A stretch of DNA of 64,000 nt. Origin: Acetatifactor sp. (GTDB lineage Bacteria; Bacillota; Clostridia; Lachnospirales; Lachnospiraceae). The notes under the pieces were generated by a model. That model was given only the letters and a program-made list of their open reading frames with translations. It was not told the origin of the DNA and did not search any database. Shown piece by piece: positions 49,891 to 58,909 of this stretch. A program made the position numbers and the translations under genes. Position 1 is the first letter of the stretch; every line of letters begins with the position of its first letter. Location: NCBI GenBank assembly GCA_024693365.1, contig JAILLF010000031.1:1-64000 (forward strand), written 5' to 3'.

Positions 49891-51306
49891 TTATAATGTC
49901 TTGAGATCAAATCCGAAATACTTTACGGCGTTGTTATAACTGATGCCTCTGACGATCTCGCCAAGAATCTCATAATCCTCGGGGAATTCACCATTCTCTA
50001 CCCAAGTTCCGAGCAGATTGCAAAGAATTCTGCGGAAATAATCATGGCGCGTGTAGGAGAGGAAGCTTCTTGAGTCAGTCAACATGCCGACAAAGCCGGA
50101 GAGATTTCCAAGGTTCGCAAGAGAAATCATCTGATCCTGCATGCCCGTCTTGTGATCATTGAACCACCAAGCGCTGCCTTGCTGAATCTTTGCAACCGCC
50201 GTGCTGTCCTGAAAGCAACCAAGGATGGAGCCAATGGTCTGGTTGTCATTGGGATTCAGGCTGTAGAGAATGGTCTTCGGAAGCTCATTTGTGCGGTTCA
50301 GTGCATTTAAATAATCCGTGATTTCGGCAGCGGGAGCGTAATTGTTGATACAGTCAAAACCAGTATCGGGACCAAGCTGCTCAAAGCGAAGCGTATTATT
50401 GTCACGTTTGCATCCGTAGTGGAGCTGCATCACCCAATTTCTCTTGGCATATTCGCGGCCCATAAAGAGAAGGAATGCCGTCTTGAAGCGGACCTCTTCC
50501 TGACAATTCACCGTCTGGCCGTTCTTGCGTTTCTGGAAGATGGCTTCCACTTCTTCCTCTGAAGAGGGAGCGTAGTAAACGTAATTGAGACCGTGATCGG
50601 AAACGCGGCAGCCCCGTTCCTGGAAGAAATCCATTCTTGCGGACAATGCCTTGCAAAGGGATGCAAAGCTGTCGATCGTAATTCCGGATACCTTTTCAAG
50701 AGTGGCAAGGTAATCGAGATAGTTCGGCTTCTCTAGATTCATGGCCTTGTCAGGTCTCCATGCGGGAAGAACCTGCACGTCAAAGGTCTCGTCCTCTGCG
50801 ATCTTCTTATGGCACTCCAGATCGTCCACGGGATCATCGGTCGTACAAATCAAGGTGACGCCGGAATTCTTAATAATGTTGCGAACGCTCATGGAAGGCT
50901 CGGCGAGTTTCTTGTTGCAAAGCTCCCATACTTCCTCAGCGGTGTTCTTGTTCAGAACGCCATGATAATCAAAATATTTGCGAAGCTCCAAGTGACTCCA
51001 GTGAAAGAGGGGATTGCCAATGGCCTTCCCAAGGCATTCGGCCCATTTCAGGAATTTTTCCTTGTCTGACGCATCGCCCGTAATATATTTTTCCTCCACG
51101 CCGCAGGAACGCATAAAGCGCCATTTGTAATGGTCGCCACCGAGCCAAACCTGCGTAATGTTGTCAAACTTACGATCCTCCCAGATTTCTTTTTGGTTGA
51201 TGTGGCAGTGATAATCCAGAACGGGCATGCTTGCCGCGTAGTCAAAATATAATTTCTTTGCCACGTCGTTTGAAAGGATAAAATCCTTGTCCATAAAAGC
51301 TTTCAA
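49891..51306 (-). CDS. uxaC: Glucuronate/galacturonate isomerase
   Basis: A 471-residue uronate isomerase of the amidohydrolase superfamily. The start VLDYHCHINQKEI holds the metal-binding HxH; later 'LQLHYG'-type LHYGCKRDNN, 'ILYSLNPNDN', 'AWWFNDHKTGMQDQM' and 'GMLTDSRSFLSYTRHDYFRRILC' are characteristic. It converts D-galacturonate to D-tagaturonate and D-glucuronate to D-fructuronate. The start codon is TTG at 51306, eight bases after AAGGAGG; an in-frame ATG 12 bases on lies too far. It follows the LacI-type gene on the same strand by 71 bases and is likely controlled with the divergent uxaB-uxaA genes. Confidence 0.96.
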   Translation of the reverse strand: MKAFMDKDFILSNDVAKKLYFDYAASMPVLDYHCHINQKEIWEDRKFDNITQVWLGGDHYKWRFMRSCGVEEKYITGDASDKEKFLKWAECLGKAIGNPLFHWSHLELRKYFDYHGVLNKNTAEEVWELCNKKLAEPSMSVRNIIKNSGVTLICTTDDPVDDLECHKKIAEDETFDVQVLPAWRPDKAMNLEKPNYLDYLATLEKVSGITIDSFASLCKALSARMDFFQERGCRVSDHGLNYVYYAPSSEEEVEAIFQKRKNGQTVNCQEEVRFKTAFLLFMGREYAKRNWVMQLHYGCKRDNNTLRFEQLGPDTGFDCINNYAPAAEITDYLNALNRTNELPKTILYSLNPNDNQTIGSILGCFQDSTAVAKIQQGSAWWFNDHKTGMQDQMISLANLGNLSGFVGMLTDSRSFLSYTRHDYFRRILCNLLGTWVENGEFPEDYEILGEIVRGISYNNAVKYFGFDLKTL

Positions 51307-51377
51307 TGCTAAATCCTCCTTGCATGGGTTGTTATGATTTATGTTTTTAACGTAAAAGACACGCGTGAAGACTTACG

Positions 51378-52391
51378 TTAAGGCGTCGTGGAGCGCTTGA
51401 TCAGCTTGCCGGAAAATACGGATTCCGCAGGCATTTCCTCGCCGGAAAGGACGCGAAGAAGCGTTTGCACCAGCTGATGCGTCAAGGCCTCCATGCGGTT
51501 GTCTACGCTGGTGAGTTCCGGCTGACAGCACGCGGTCAGCATGGAATTATTGTAACCAATGATGGACAGATCCTCAGGAATGCGAAGGCCGTTTTTTTGC
51601 GCGTATTTGATGGCACCGACTGCGAGCTGGTCATCGGACGCAACCACGCCGTGGAAAGTTATTCCGCGATCGGCAATGTCCTGGATAAAGTTTGTAATGG
51701 ATAAGATCTGATCCGTGCGTCCGTCATAGAAGTGAACGTAAGGAGCATAGTCCGACAGCTTGTAGCTCTTCATGGCAGCTTTGTAGCCGCTGAGCTTTTT
51801 GGTTCCGCTGTAGGAGTTGGAATCGTATAGATAGAGAATGTCGTCAATCCCGGCACGGATGAGGCTGGACGTTGCTTCGAACGTGGAAGCATAGTCATTA
51901 CACAGCGTGCAATAGACGTTGGGACAGTTGTAAGAAGCATTCAGAAGCATGACGGGAACCTGTTTGGCGGCATCCCGGATATAATTATTTTCTTTCTCAA
52001 CGTTTGATACGTAATGGGAGCCAACCAAAATCAAGCTGTCAACCTTTTTGGAGAGGATCAGCTTGATGTAGCTTTGACGGTCCTCCAATTCATAGCCCGT
52101 ACAGCAAAGGAGTGATTCATAGCCGTTGGCATGAAGCTCCTGCTCAAGGCAGTAGACTGCCTTTGCCAGATAAAGGTCGGAGGAATCAGCACAAAGAAGT
52201 CCGACCGTTCGCAGGGAGTGGAGGCCCATGCCGCGTGCGTAAGCATTTGGCGTATAATCATATTTCTCAATGACGCTTAAGACTTTTTCCCGGGTAGAAG
52301 CCTTCACGCTATCGCTTCCGTTTAAGACGCGGGAGACCGTGGCGATGGATACGCCGGCTTTTTTTGAGATGTCGTAGATGGTAAGTGCCAT
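51378..52391 (-). CDS. LacI-family regulator of the galacturonate genes
   Basis: A 337-residue repressor. The DNA-binding head is complete (LTIYDISKKAGVSIATVSRVLNGSDSVKASTREKVLSVIEKYDYTPNAYARGM), followed by the periplasmic-binding-like ligand domain. RBS TAAGGAG precedes 52391. Placed between uxaC and uxaB, it most likely senses a uronate or pathway intermediate and represses both arms. Two palindromes of the LacI type lie in the intergenic region, one inside its own leader, which suggests self-control. The inducer cannot be told from sequence. Confidence 0.93.
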   Translation of the reverse strand: MALTIYDISKKAGVSIATVSRVLNGSDSVKASTREKVLSVIEKYDYTPNAYARGMGLHSLRTVGLLCADSSDLYLAKAVYCLEQELHANGYESLLCCTGYELEDRQSYIKLILSKKVDSLILVGSHYVSNVEKENNYIRDAAKQVPVMLLNASYNCPNVYCTLCNDYASTFEATSSLIRAGIDDILYLYDSNSYSGTKKLSGYKAAMKSYKLSDYAPYVHFYDGRTDQILSITNFIQDIADRGITFHGVVASDDQLAVGAIKYAQKNGLRIPEDLSIIGYNNSMLTACCQPELTSVDNRMEALTHQLVQTLLRVLSGEEMPAESVFSGKLIKRSTTP

Positions 52392-52440
52392 GGAATTAGA
52401 AATCTCCTTACGTAGAATTTTCTTCTTGTTTATGCAGTGC

Positions 52441-52454
52441 TGTAAGCAGTTACA
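52441..52454. promoter_or_regulatory. LacI-type operator in the leader of the regulator gene
   Basis: TGTAAGCAGTTACA: TGTAA and TTACA arms around four bases. It lies downstream of the minus-strand promoter at 52497-52469, the right place to block the regulator's own transcription. Confidence 0.65.
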
Positions 52455-52468
52455 AAAAACATGGTTTC

Positions 52469-52497
52469 ATTATAACGCATGAAATTAGAAAAAGCAA
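52469..52497 (-). promoter_or_regulatory. Promoter of the LacI-type regulator
   Basis: On the minus strand TTGCTT (52497-52492), 17 bases, TATAAT (52474-52469). Confidence 0.8.
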
Positions 52498-52564
52498 GAA
52501 AGGAAATTCAAAAAACATAAATTTATCTATTGACTTATTGACTAAGCGGTGCAAAAATAGATGA

Positions 52565-52578
52565 TGTAAACGCTTACA
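52565..52578. promoter_or_regulatory. LacI-type operator before uxaB
   Basis: TGTAAACGCTTACA is a classic LacI-family half-site pair (TGTAAnCG/CGnTTACA). It lies about 75 bases before the uxaB start, downstream of two overlapping TTGACT hexamers (52526-52540 region) that may be the -35 of the promoter. Confidence 0.82.
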
Positions 52579-52651
52579 TTGAAAAACGGAAATATAATCC
52601 GAACTGGGATGCGCGTTTCAAAAACCTAACGTGGCAGAAAGGCATAAGAAA

Positions 52652-54112
52652 ATGGAACGAATCAACAAAAAAATGACGGGGAAAAAGACGAGACCGGTCA
52701 AGGTCGTACAATTTGGAGAGGGCAATTTCCTTCGGGCGTTTGTGGATGATATGATCGACTTGGCAAATGAAAAGGGGTGCTTTGACGGCGACGTCGTGAT
52801 CGTAAAACCCAGAGACTCCGGAAGCCTTGAGAGCTTCCACAAGCAGGATTGTCAATATACCGTTCAGCTTCGCGGCATTGACGGCGGAGAGGCAAAGAAG
52901 ATTAACCGGATTATAACGAGTGTTGCGGATGCCGTGGAAGCATATGGGGAATACGAGAAGTTTATGGGACTGGCGAGGATTGATGCTTTGAGATTTGTAG
53001 TTTCCAATACTACGGAGGCCGGCATTGTTTATGATGCGTCCGACAGATTTGAGGACTGTCCGCCGGAGTCCTTTCCGGGAAAGCTTTGCAAGTTCCTGTA
53101 CGAGCGTTACAAGGCTTTTGACGGCGACAGGGAAAAAGGCCTGATCATGCTTCCCGTGGAACTGATCGACGACAATGGCATTCGCCTAAAGGAATGCGTT
53201 CTAAGGCAGGCAGACAATTGGCATTTGGAAGATGGTTTTCTGGATTGGGTGGAGGAAGCCTGTATCTTTACTTCAACGCTGGTGGACCGTATTGTCACCG
53301 GATATCCGGCAGACGAGGCTGCGCAGCTTTGCGAGGAGTTTGGGTACCAGGATGACCTGATCGTAACGGGAGAACCTTTTGCGTTATGGGTAATCGAAAG
53401 CAACAAGGACGTCAGCGAGGAATTTCCCCTTCCGAAGGCAGGGTTGCCCGTACTTTTTGTGGAGAATCAAAAGCCTTATAAACAAAGAAAAGTGAGGATT
53501 TTGAACGGGGCGCACACTTCCTTTGTGCTTGCATCTTATCTTTGCGGGAATGACATAGTGTTGGAGTCCATGCAGGATGAGGTGATTTTGAATTACGTAA
53601 AAGAAACCATCTATGACGAGGTGATCCCGACCCTGACGCTGCCAAAGGCTGATCTGGAAGATTTTGCACAGGCGGTGCTCAACAGATTTAACAACCCTTA
53701 CGTAAAACACGCGCTTCTGGCCATTTCGCTGAATTCCGTGTCCAAATGGCGCGCGAGATGCATGCCGAGCTTCCTTGCATATGCGAAGCAGGAAGGAAAG
53801 CTTCCGAAGCACCTGACGTTCTCACTGGCAGCGCTTCTGGCATTCTATACGGGTTCGGAGATCCGTGACAAGGCACTGATCGGTCATCGCGGGGCTCAGG
53901 AATATAAGATTATGGATGACGCCTTCGTTTTGGAATTCTTTGCTGCAAACAGCGGAAAGGAAGCGTACGAATATGCAAAGGCGGTACTGTCCAACGAAAG
54001 CTTCTGGGGGCAGGATCTTTGCGAAGTCCCGGGGGCGTTGGAGGCAGTTGCCGGTTATCTGAGGCAGATCCGGGAAAATGGCATGCGTAAGGCCGTGGAA
54101 GCACTTGGCTAA
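52652..54112 (+). CDS. uxaB: Tagaturonate reductase
   Basis: A 486-residue member of the mannitol dehydrogenase family. The start at ATG 52652 has GAAAGG nine bases upstream; a GTG at 52631 lies before that site. The NAD-binding start is KVVQFGEGNFLRAFVDDMID; the catalytic part has 'VRILNGAHTSFV' (Asn and His) and 'NPYVKHALLAISLNSVSKW'. It reduces D-tagaturonate to D-altronate with NADH. Position between uxaC and uxaA supports UxaB over the fructuronate reductase UxuB. uxaA begins 18 bases downstream. Confidence 0.93.
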   Translation: MERINKKMTGKKTRPVKVVQFGEGNFLRAFVDDMIDLANEKGCFDGDVVIVKPRDSGSLESFHKQDCQYTVQLRGIDGGEAKKINRIITSVADAVEAYGEYEKFMGLARIDALRFVVSNTTEAGIVYDASDRFEDCPPESFPGKLCKFLYERYKAFDGDREKGLIMLPVELIDDNGIRLKECVLRQADNWHLEDGFLDWVEEACIFTSTLVDRIVTGYPADEAAQLCEEFGYQDDLIVTGEPFALWVIESNKDVSEEFPLPKAGLPVLFVENQKPYKQRKVRILNGAHTSFVLASYLCGNDIVLESMQDEVILNYVKETIYDEVIPTLTLPKADLEDFAQAVLNRFNNPYVKHALLAISLNSVSKWRARCMPSFLAYAKQEGKLPKHLTFSLAALLAFYTGSEIRDKALIGHRGAQEYKIMDDAFVLEFFAANSGKEAYEYAKAVLSNESFWGQDLCEVPGALEAVAGYLRQIRENGMRKAVEALG

Positions 54113-54130
54113 GTTAAGGAGAGTGGCAGA

Positions 54131-55642
54131 ATGAAGGATTTTATCAAAATCCATGAGAAAGACAACGTGATTGTGGCCTTAAAGAACTTCCCGGCAGGGA
54201 AGGTGATCGACCTTGGGGACAGGAAGGTTATGGCGGCGCAGGACGTTCCTGCCGGACATAAGATGGCCATTTGTGACGTGAAAGAGGGCGGTGAGGTCAT
54301 CAAGTACGGTTACCGGATCGGAATCGCAAAGGAGCCCATTCGCGAAGGGGAGTGGGTGCACGTTCACAATCTAAAGACGGCTCTGGGGGATCTTTTGGAG
54401 TATGATTATGAACCCGTTGAAAGCACCTTTCATGCGGCGAAAGATTGCAAGAATCAAACGGAAGCATTCGAAGGAGCCACGTTTCAAGGCTATGTCCGCG
54501 CAGACGGAAGCGTTGGCGTACGCAACGAGATTTGGATCATTCCGACGGTGGGCTGCGTGAACAACGTGGCGACTGCGCTTGCCAGAAAGGCAAATGCTTA
54601 CGTTCACGGAAGCGTAGAGGAGGTTATCGCGTTTCCGCATCCCTATGGATGTTCCCAGATGGGAGAGGATCAGGAGCACAGCAGGGAGATCCTGGCGGAC
54701 CTGATCCGGCACCCTAACGCCGGCGGCGTGCTTGTATTGGGGCTTGGCTGCGAGAACAGCAGCATTCCCGTCCTAAAGCCGTATCTGGGCGCTTATGATG
54801 AGAGCAGGGTTCGTTTTCTGACCTGTCAGGAAGTGGAGGATGAAATGGAGGAGGGAGAAAAACTTCTCCGGGAGCTCATCGATCAGGCGGCGGAAATGCG
54901 CCGTGAAACCGTGCCGGCATCCAAACTCATCGTTGGCATGAAATGCGGTGGAAGCGATGGCTTTTCCGGCATTACGGCGAATCCGCTCGTGGGAAGGTTT
55001 TCAGACCTTTTGATCGCCCAGGGAGGAACGACGATTTTGACGGAGGTTCCGGAAATGTTCGGCGCGGAGACGATTTTGATGAACCGCTGTGAAAATCGCG
55101 AGCTCTTTGACCAGACGGTATGCCTGATCAATGATTTTAAGAATTATTATAAAGAGAATCATCAGACGATTTACGAAAATCCTTCACCTGGGAATAAAAA
55201 AGGCGGAATTTCCACGCTGGAGGACAAATCCCTTGGATGCACCCAAAAATCCGGAAGAGCTGCCGTGACGGGAGTGCTGCCCTATGGAAAACGTGTGGAG
55301 ACGCCTGGATTAAACCTTCTTTCGGCGCCCGGAAATGATCTTGTGGCGGCGACGGCCCTTGCCGCCAGCGGCGCGCAGATTGTCTTATTCACGACGGGCA
55401 GGGGAACGCCCTTTGCCTCTCCGGTGCCAACCGTAAAGATTTCCAGCAATTCCGGTCTTGCGGAGAGAAAGAAAAACTGGATTGATTTTGACGCGGGCGT
55501 GCTCTTGGAGGATGCCGGACTTGCAGAGCAGGGGGAGAAGCTCATGACATACGTGTTGGAAGTGGCTTCCGGAAAGAAAGTCCGAAGTGAGGTGGCAGGA
55601 TTCCATGACATGGCAATCTTTAAGCAGGGTGTGACTTTATGA
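54131..55642 (+). CDS. uxaA: Altronate dehydratase
   Basis: A 503-residue dehydratase. The N-terminal SAF domain (about 1-95) precedes the large catalytic domain with 'FQGYVRADGSVGVRNEIWIIPTVGCVNN', 'HPYGCSQMGED', 'LVLGLGCENS' and 'MKCGGSDGFSGITANP', whose Cys residues bind iron. It turns D-altronate into 2-keto-3-deoxygluconate. The kinase and aldolase that finish the route are not in the window. RBS AAGGAGAG lies upstream; the gene is co-transcribed with uxaB and ended by a terminator. Confidence 0.95.
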   Translation: MKDFIKIHEKDNVIVALKNFPAGKVIDLGDRKVMAAQDVPAGHKMAICDVKEGGEVIKYGYRIGIAKEPIREGEWVHVHNLKTALGDLLEYDYEPVESTFHAAKDCKNQTEAFEGATFQGYVRADGSVGVRNEIWIIPTVGCVNNVATALARKANAYVHGSVEEVIAFPHPYGCSQMGEDQEHSREILADLIRHPNAGGVLVLGLGCENSSIPVLKPYLGAYDESRVRFLTCQEVEDEMEEGEKLLRELIDQAAEMRRETVPASKLIVGMKCGGSDGFSGITANPLVGRFSDLLIAQGGTTILTEVPEMFGAETILMNRCENRELFDQTVCLINDFKNYYKENHQTIYENPSPGNKKGGISTLEDKSLGCTQKSGRAAVTGVLPYGKRVETPGLNLLSAPGNDLVAATALAASGAQIVLFTTGRGTPFASPVPTVKISSNSGLAERKKNWIDFDAGVLLEDAGLAEQGEKLMTYVLEVASGKKVRSEVAGFHDMAIFKQGVTL

Positions 55643-55668
55643 GTTCTTCAGGAAGATGATTTATGCAG

Positions 55669-55703
55669 GCAGGAGAGGCAAAGGAAGCCTCTCCTTGCTT
55701 TTT
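55669..55703 (+). terminator. Terminator of uxaBA
   Basis: GCAGGAGAGGC (55669-55679) pairs with GCCTCTCCTTGC (55687-55698, one bulge), then TTTTT. Confidence 0.88.
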
Positions 55704-55904
55704 ATAAAGGGATTGGATATAATAAATACGTCGGTCTTGGCTGGTTCTGGGAGGAGTGCGCCTGGCGCATTGCCGGTGTCTCGGTGCAAACATAGATGAC
55801 AATCCCGGAGAACACGCGGCAGCCGGTCAGGACTGATTTTAGTTTGCACAATTTGGCGTGTTTTTTGTAGATTTGTGACATGGTTTGATAAAGGAGAACG
55901 TTCC

Positions 55905-56639
55905 GTGAATTATAAGATGGTGATACAATATGACGGCTCCAGGTTTTATGGCTGGGAGCATCAGCCGGGGCAGGAAATGACGATTCAGGGAAAGTTGGAA
56001 TCCGTTCTGTCCGCGATGGTTGGTGAATCCGTGGAGGTCATTGGAGCGGGGCGGACGGATGCGGGCGTGCATGCGAGAGGCATGGTGGCCAACGCGAAAT
56101 TTGAAACGGGGAAGTCCGTCGATGAGATCCGCGATTATCTAAATCAATATCTGCCGGATGACATATGCGTACGCGAGGTGCGGATTGCCGCTGACGGCTT
56201 CCACAGCCGCTACAAGGCGCAGGGAAAGACTTATCAGTATACTTGTTACGTCGGGGAGACAAAACCGGTATTTGACCGTAAGTATGTCCACGTGTTGGAG
56301 GGAATGCCTAATTTGGACGCCATGAAGGAAGCGGCTTCTTATCTTCTTGGCTCCCATGACTTTGCAAGCTTTTGCGGTAATCCGAAGATGAAGAAGTCCA
56401 CCGTGCGTATGGTGGACAAGATTGATATCGAGCGTTCAGGCGATTATCTTCGCCTCACGTATCACGGTTCCGGCTTTTTGCAGTACATGGTACGCATTCT
56501 GACGGGGACGCTTCTGGAGGTTGGCTTTGGGAAGCGTGATCCCAAATCGATCCCGGATCTCATTGAAGCGAAGAATCGTTCCCTGGCAGGACCCACCGCT
56601 CCCGCCAAGGGTCTTTGTCTTCTTAAGGTAGACTACTAA
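55905..56639 (+). CDS. truA: tRNA pseudouridine synthase A
   Basis: A 244-residue enzyme. The start is GTG 55905, eight bases after AAAGGAG; it gives MNYKMVIQYDGSRFYGWEHQ, the normal TruA beginning. The catalytic Asp is D52 in GRTDAGVHARG. Later motifs FHSRYKAQGKTYQY and RLTYHGSGFLQYMVRILTGTL fit. It makes pseudouridine at positions 38-40 of tRNAs. An upstream ATG at 55875 is less likely because it has no ribosome site. A GC-rich repeat cluster follows directly. Confidence 0.95.
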   Translation: MNYKMVIQYDGSRFYGWEHQPGQEMTIQGKLESVLSAMVGESVEVIGAGRTDAGVHARGMVANAKFETGKSVDEIRDYLNQYLPDDICVREVRIAADGFHSRYKAQGKTYQYTCYVGETKPVFDRKYVHVLEGMPNLDAMKEAASYLLGSHDFASFCGNPKMKKSTVRMVDKIDIERSGDYLRLTYHGSGFLQYMVRILTGTLLEVGFGKRDPKSIPDLIEAKNRSLAGPTAPAKGLCLLKVDY

Positions 56640-56652
56640 TCGTAGCCCGCGT

Positions 56653-56793
56653 GCCTTCTGCCACTTCCGTCAGTCACGGCGCGCCGCGTGCCGGTCGTCG
56701 CTTCCGCGCGCCGCGTGCCTTCTGCCGCTTCCGTCAGTTACGGCCCGCCCCGCGAGCCTTCTGCCGCTTCCGTCAGTTACGGCCCGCCCCGCA
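56653..56793. repeat. GC-rich direct repeats (39-bp unit) after truA
   Basis: GCCTTCTGCCRCTTCCGTCA starts at 56653, 56717 and 56756; the last two copies are 39 bp apart and nearly identical, continuing GTTACGGCCCGCCCCGC. Read in reverse, the core matches the units of the array at 57000-57352, so the two arrays face each other. Confidence 0.85.
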
Positions 56794-56955
56794 TCTGCCA
56801 TGGCTTTCTTTCGGAACGGCTCGGACTGCACTAAGCTCACCTTCTGCCCTCAGTCAAAGACACTCCTTCGGTTATAAACCTCAGGAGGTGTCTTTTGAGG
56901 TCATCGGTTCGCTAAGTGCTGCCGGCTAATTGTTCCGAAAGGAAGCCATGGCAGA
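56794..56955. mobile_element. 162-bp element with 24-bp terminal inverted repeats (MITE-like)
   Basis: Ends 56794-56817 and 56932-56955 are inverted copies with one mismatch; both contain TGCCATGGCTT and TTTCGGAAC. Inside is a second hairpin (AAAGACACTCCT at 56856-56867 with AGGAGGTGTCTTT at 56883-56895). No open frame fits a transposase. No clear target duplication is seen. It may instead be a large RNA or DNA hairpin. Confidence 0.55.
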
Positions 56956-56999
56956 CGTGGGGGCTTATTGAGGTATGAGGGAAGCAGCAGAAGGCGCTG

Positions 57000-57352
57000 G
57001 GCGGGACAAGGGAAGAATACGGCAGCAGTCACGCGGGGCTGGTCGTGGGAGAATATGGTAGAAGGCACGCGGGGCAGGACAAGGGAAGAATACGGCGGCA
57101 GTCACGCGGGGCTGGTCGTGGGAGAATGCGGAGAAGGCACGCGGGGCAGGTCGTAGGAGAACATGACAGAAGGCACGCGGGGCTGGTCGTAGGAGAACAT
57201 GACGGAAGGCACGCGGGGCAGGTCGTGGGAGAATGCGGAGAAGGCACGCGGGGCGGGTCGTGGGAGAACATGACAGAAGGCACGCGGGGCGAGTTAAGAG
57301 AGAATGCGGCAGCAGTCACGCGGGGCAGGTCAAGGGAAGAATACGGCGGCAG
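57000..57352. repeat. 36-bp GC-rich tandem array, nine units
   Basis: CACGCGGGG recurs at 57030, 57066, 57103, 57138, 57174, 57210, 57245, 57281 and 57317, that is every 35-37 bases. Units vary between '(A)GAAGGCACGCGGGGC', 'GCAGTCACGCGGGGC', 'GGTCGTGGGAGAA' and 'GGACAAGGGAAGAA' blocks. Because 36 is a multiple of three, several frames stay open, but none has a ribosome site or a protein-like composition. Confidence 0.9.
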
Positions 57353-57391
57353 GGATTGGCGGCGTGGAGAAGGAGCCGAAGAGGATAACGT

Positions 57392-58735
57392 ATGGACAAC
57401 ATGGATTTGTTTGAGTATATGCGGAGTACTAAGATGGAGAAGGAATCGCCGTTGGCAGCGCGGATGCGGCCGAAGACCTTGGATGAGGTGGTTGGGCAGG
57501 AACACGTGATTGGTAAGGAAAAGCTGCTGTACAGGGCCATCAAGGCGGATAAGATTAGTTCCGTCATTTTTTATGGGCCACCCGGTACGGGGAAGACGAC
57601 GTTGGCGAAGGTGATTGCCAATACGACAAGTGCGACGTTCACGCAGATTAATGCGACGGTTGCCGGAAAGAAGGACATGGAAGAGGTCGTGGAAAAGGCG
57701 AAGCAGGAACAGGGAATGTTTGGTCGCCGCACGATTCTTTTTATCGATGAGATTCACAGATTTAATAAGGGGCAGCAGGATTATCTTCTTCCTTTTGTGG
57801 AGGACGGAACCATCATTCTGATCGGCGCCACGACGGAGAATCCTTATTTTGAAGTGAACGGGGCACTGCTATCGAGGTCAATTATCTTTGAGTTGAAGCC
57901 ACTCTCAAAAGAAAACGTAATGGCCTTGATCGAAAAGGCCGTTTATGACAAGGAACGCGGCATGGGGGTTTATGATGCCGTCATTGATGATGACGCAAAA
58001 GAGTTCCTTGCCGAGCTTTCCGGCGGTGACGCAAGGCATGCGTTGAATGCCGTGGAGCTTGGCATTATGACAACGCCGCGCGCAGAGGACGGAAAGATTC
58101 ACCTGACGATCGAGGTCGCGCAGGAATGCATCCAAAAGCGCGTAATGCGTTATGATAAGAACGGGGATAACCATTATGACGTGATCTCTGCGTTCATCAA
58201 GAGCATGCGCGGATCAGACCCTGACGCTGCGCTTTATTATCTCGCGAGAATGCTTGTTTCGGGCGAGGACATGAAGTTTATCGCCAGAAGGATCATGATC
58301 TGTGCGTCGGAGGACGTGGGAAATGCAGATCCGCAGGCACTGGTGGTGGCAGTGAATGCTTCCCTGGCAGTGGAGCGAATCGGTATGCCGGAGGCTCAGC
58401 TGATCTTGGCGCAGGCGGTTTCCTACGTGGCTTGTGCGCCTAAGAGCAATGCATGTTGTGGGATTTTTGAAGCGATGCAGGAGGTGGAGCGGACGGGAAA
58501 CCTTCCCATTCCAACACATCTGCAGGATGCACATTACAAAGGAGCGGCAAAATTGGGACACGGAACAGGTTACAAATATGCACATGATTATCCGAATCAT
58601 TACGTGGAGCAGCAGTATCTGCCCTACGAATTAAATGGGAAGGAGTTTTATAAACCCACTGGAAATGGTTATGAGGTGAAGATCAAGGAGCATATGAAAA
58701 AGATTAAGACAGAGGCAAAAGGGAAGGAAAACTAA
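57392..58735 (+). CDS. rarA: Replication-associated recombination protein RarA (MgsA)
   Basis: A 447-residue AAA+ protein. Typical start SPLAARMRPKTLDEVVGQEHVIG; Walker A GPPGTGKTT (about 62-70), Walker B LFIDEIHRFNKGQQD, sensor ATTENPYFEVNGALLSR. The C-terminal half has the tetramerisation and 'AKLGHGTGYKYAHDYPNHYVEQQYLP' end unique to RarA. It acts at stalled replication forks. The gene begins only 40 bases after a long GC-rich repeat cluster, so its promoter must lie in or before the repeats, or it depends on truA transcription. Confidence 0.95.
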   Translation: MDNMDLFEYMRSTKMEKESPLAARMRPKTLDEVVGQEHVIGKEKLLYRAIKADKISSVIFYGPPGTGKTTLAKVIANTTSATFTQINATVAGKKDMEEVVEKAKQEQGMFGRRTILFIDEIHRFNKGQQDYLLPFVEDGTIILIGATTENPYFEVNGALLSRSIIFELKPLSKENVMALIEKAVYDKERGMGVYDAVIDDDAKEFLAELSGGDARHALNAVELGIMTTPRAEDGKIHLTIEVAQECIQKRVMRYDKNGDNHYDVISAFIKSMRGSDPDAALYYLARMLVSGEDMKFIARRIMICASEDVGNADPQALVVAVNASLAVERIGMPEAQLILAQAVSYVACAPKSNACCGIFEAMQEVERTGNLPIPTHLQDAHYKGAAKLGHGTGYKYAHDYPNHYVEQQYLPYELNGKEFYKPTGNGYEVKIKEHMKKIKTEAKGKEN

Positions 58736-58753
58736 GAACGTAAAAAAATTTTG

Positions 58754-58800
58754 AATCTGCTTTGGGATTATGCTATAGTATCCTCAAAGCAGATTTTCTT
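58754..58800 (+). terminator. Terminator of rarA
   Basis: AATCTGCTTTG (58754-58764) pairs perfectly with CAAAGCAGATT (58785-58795); inner GGAT/ATCC extends the stem; T-rich tail to 58800. Confidence 0.85.
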
Positions 58801-58909
58801 GTATTATTCTATTTATTCTGGTTCAATTCTTTTTTTCAGAAAATCCATGCTTTCCAACAAACCAAACAACTGAAGGATTTTTTGAGGGGAATTGAATGGA
58901 TTTTAAAGC

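Noticed and set aside
56640..57391. Rearrangement or assembly junction
   Set aside because: truA and rarA are intact on both sides and the repeats vary between copies, so a simple assembly collapse is not indicated by the sequence alone; kept as a real repeat cluster.
57029..57757. Minus-strand 242-residue Pro/Ser/Cys-rich protein and plus-strand Arg/Gly-rich protein at 57045
   Set aside because: Both are by-products of a 36-bp repeat (multiple of three) and run into rarA in another frame; no ribosome site.
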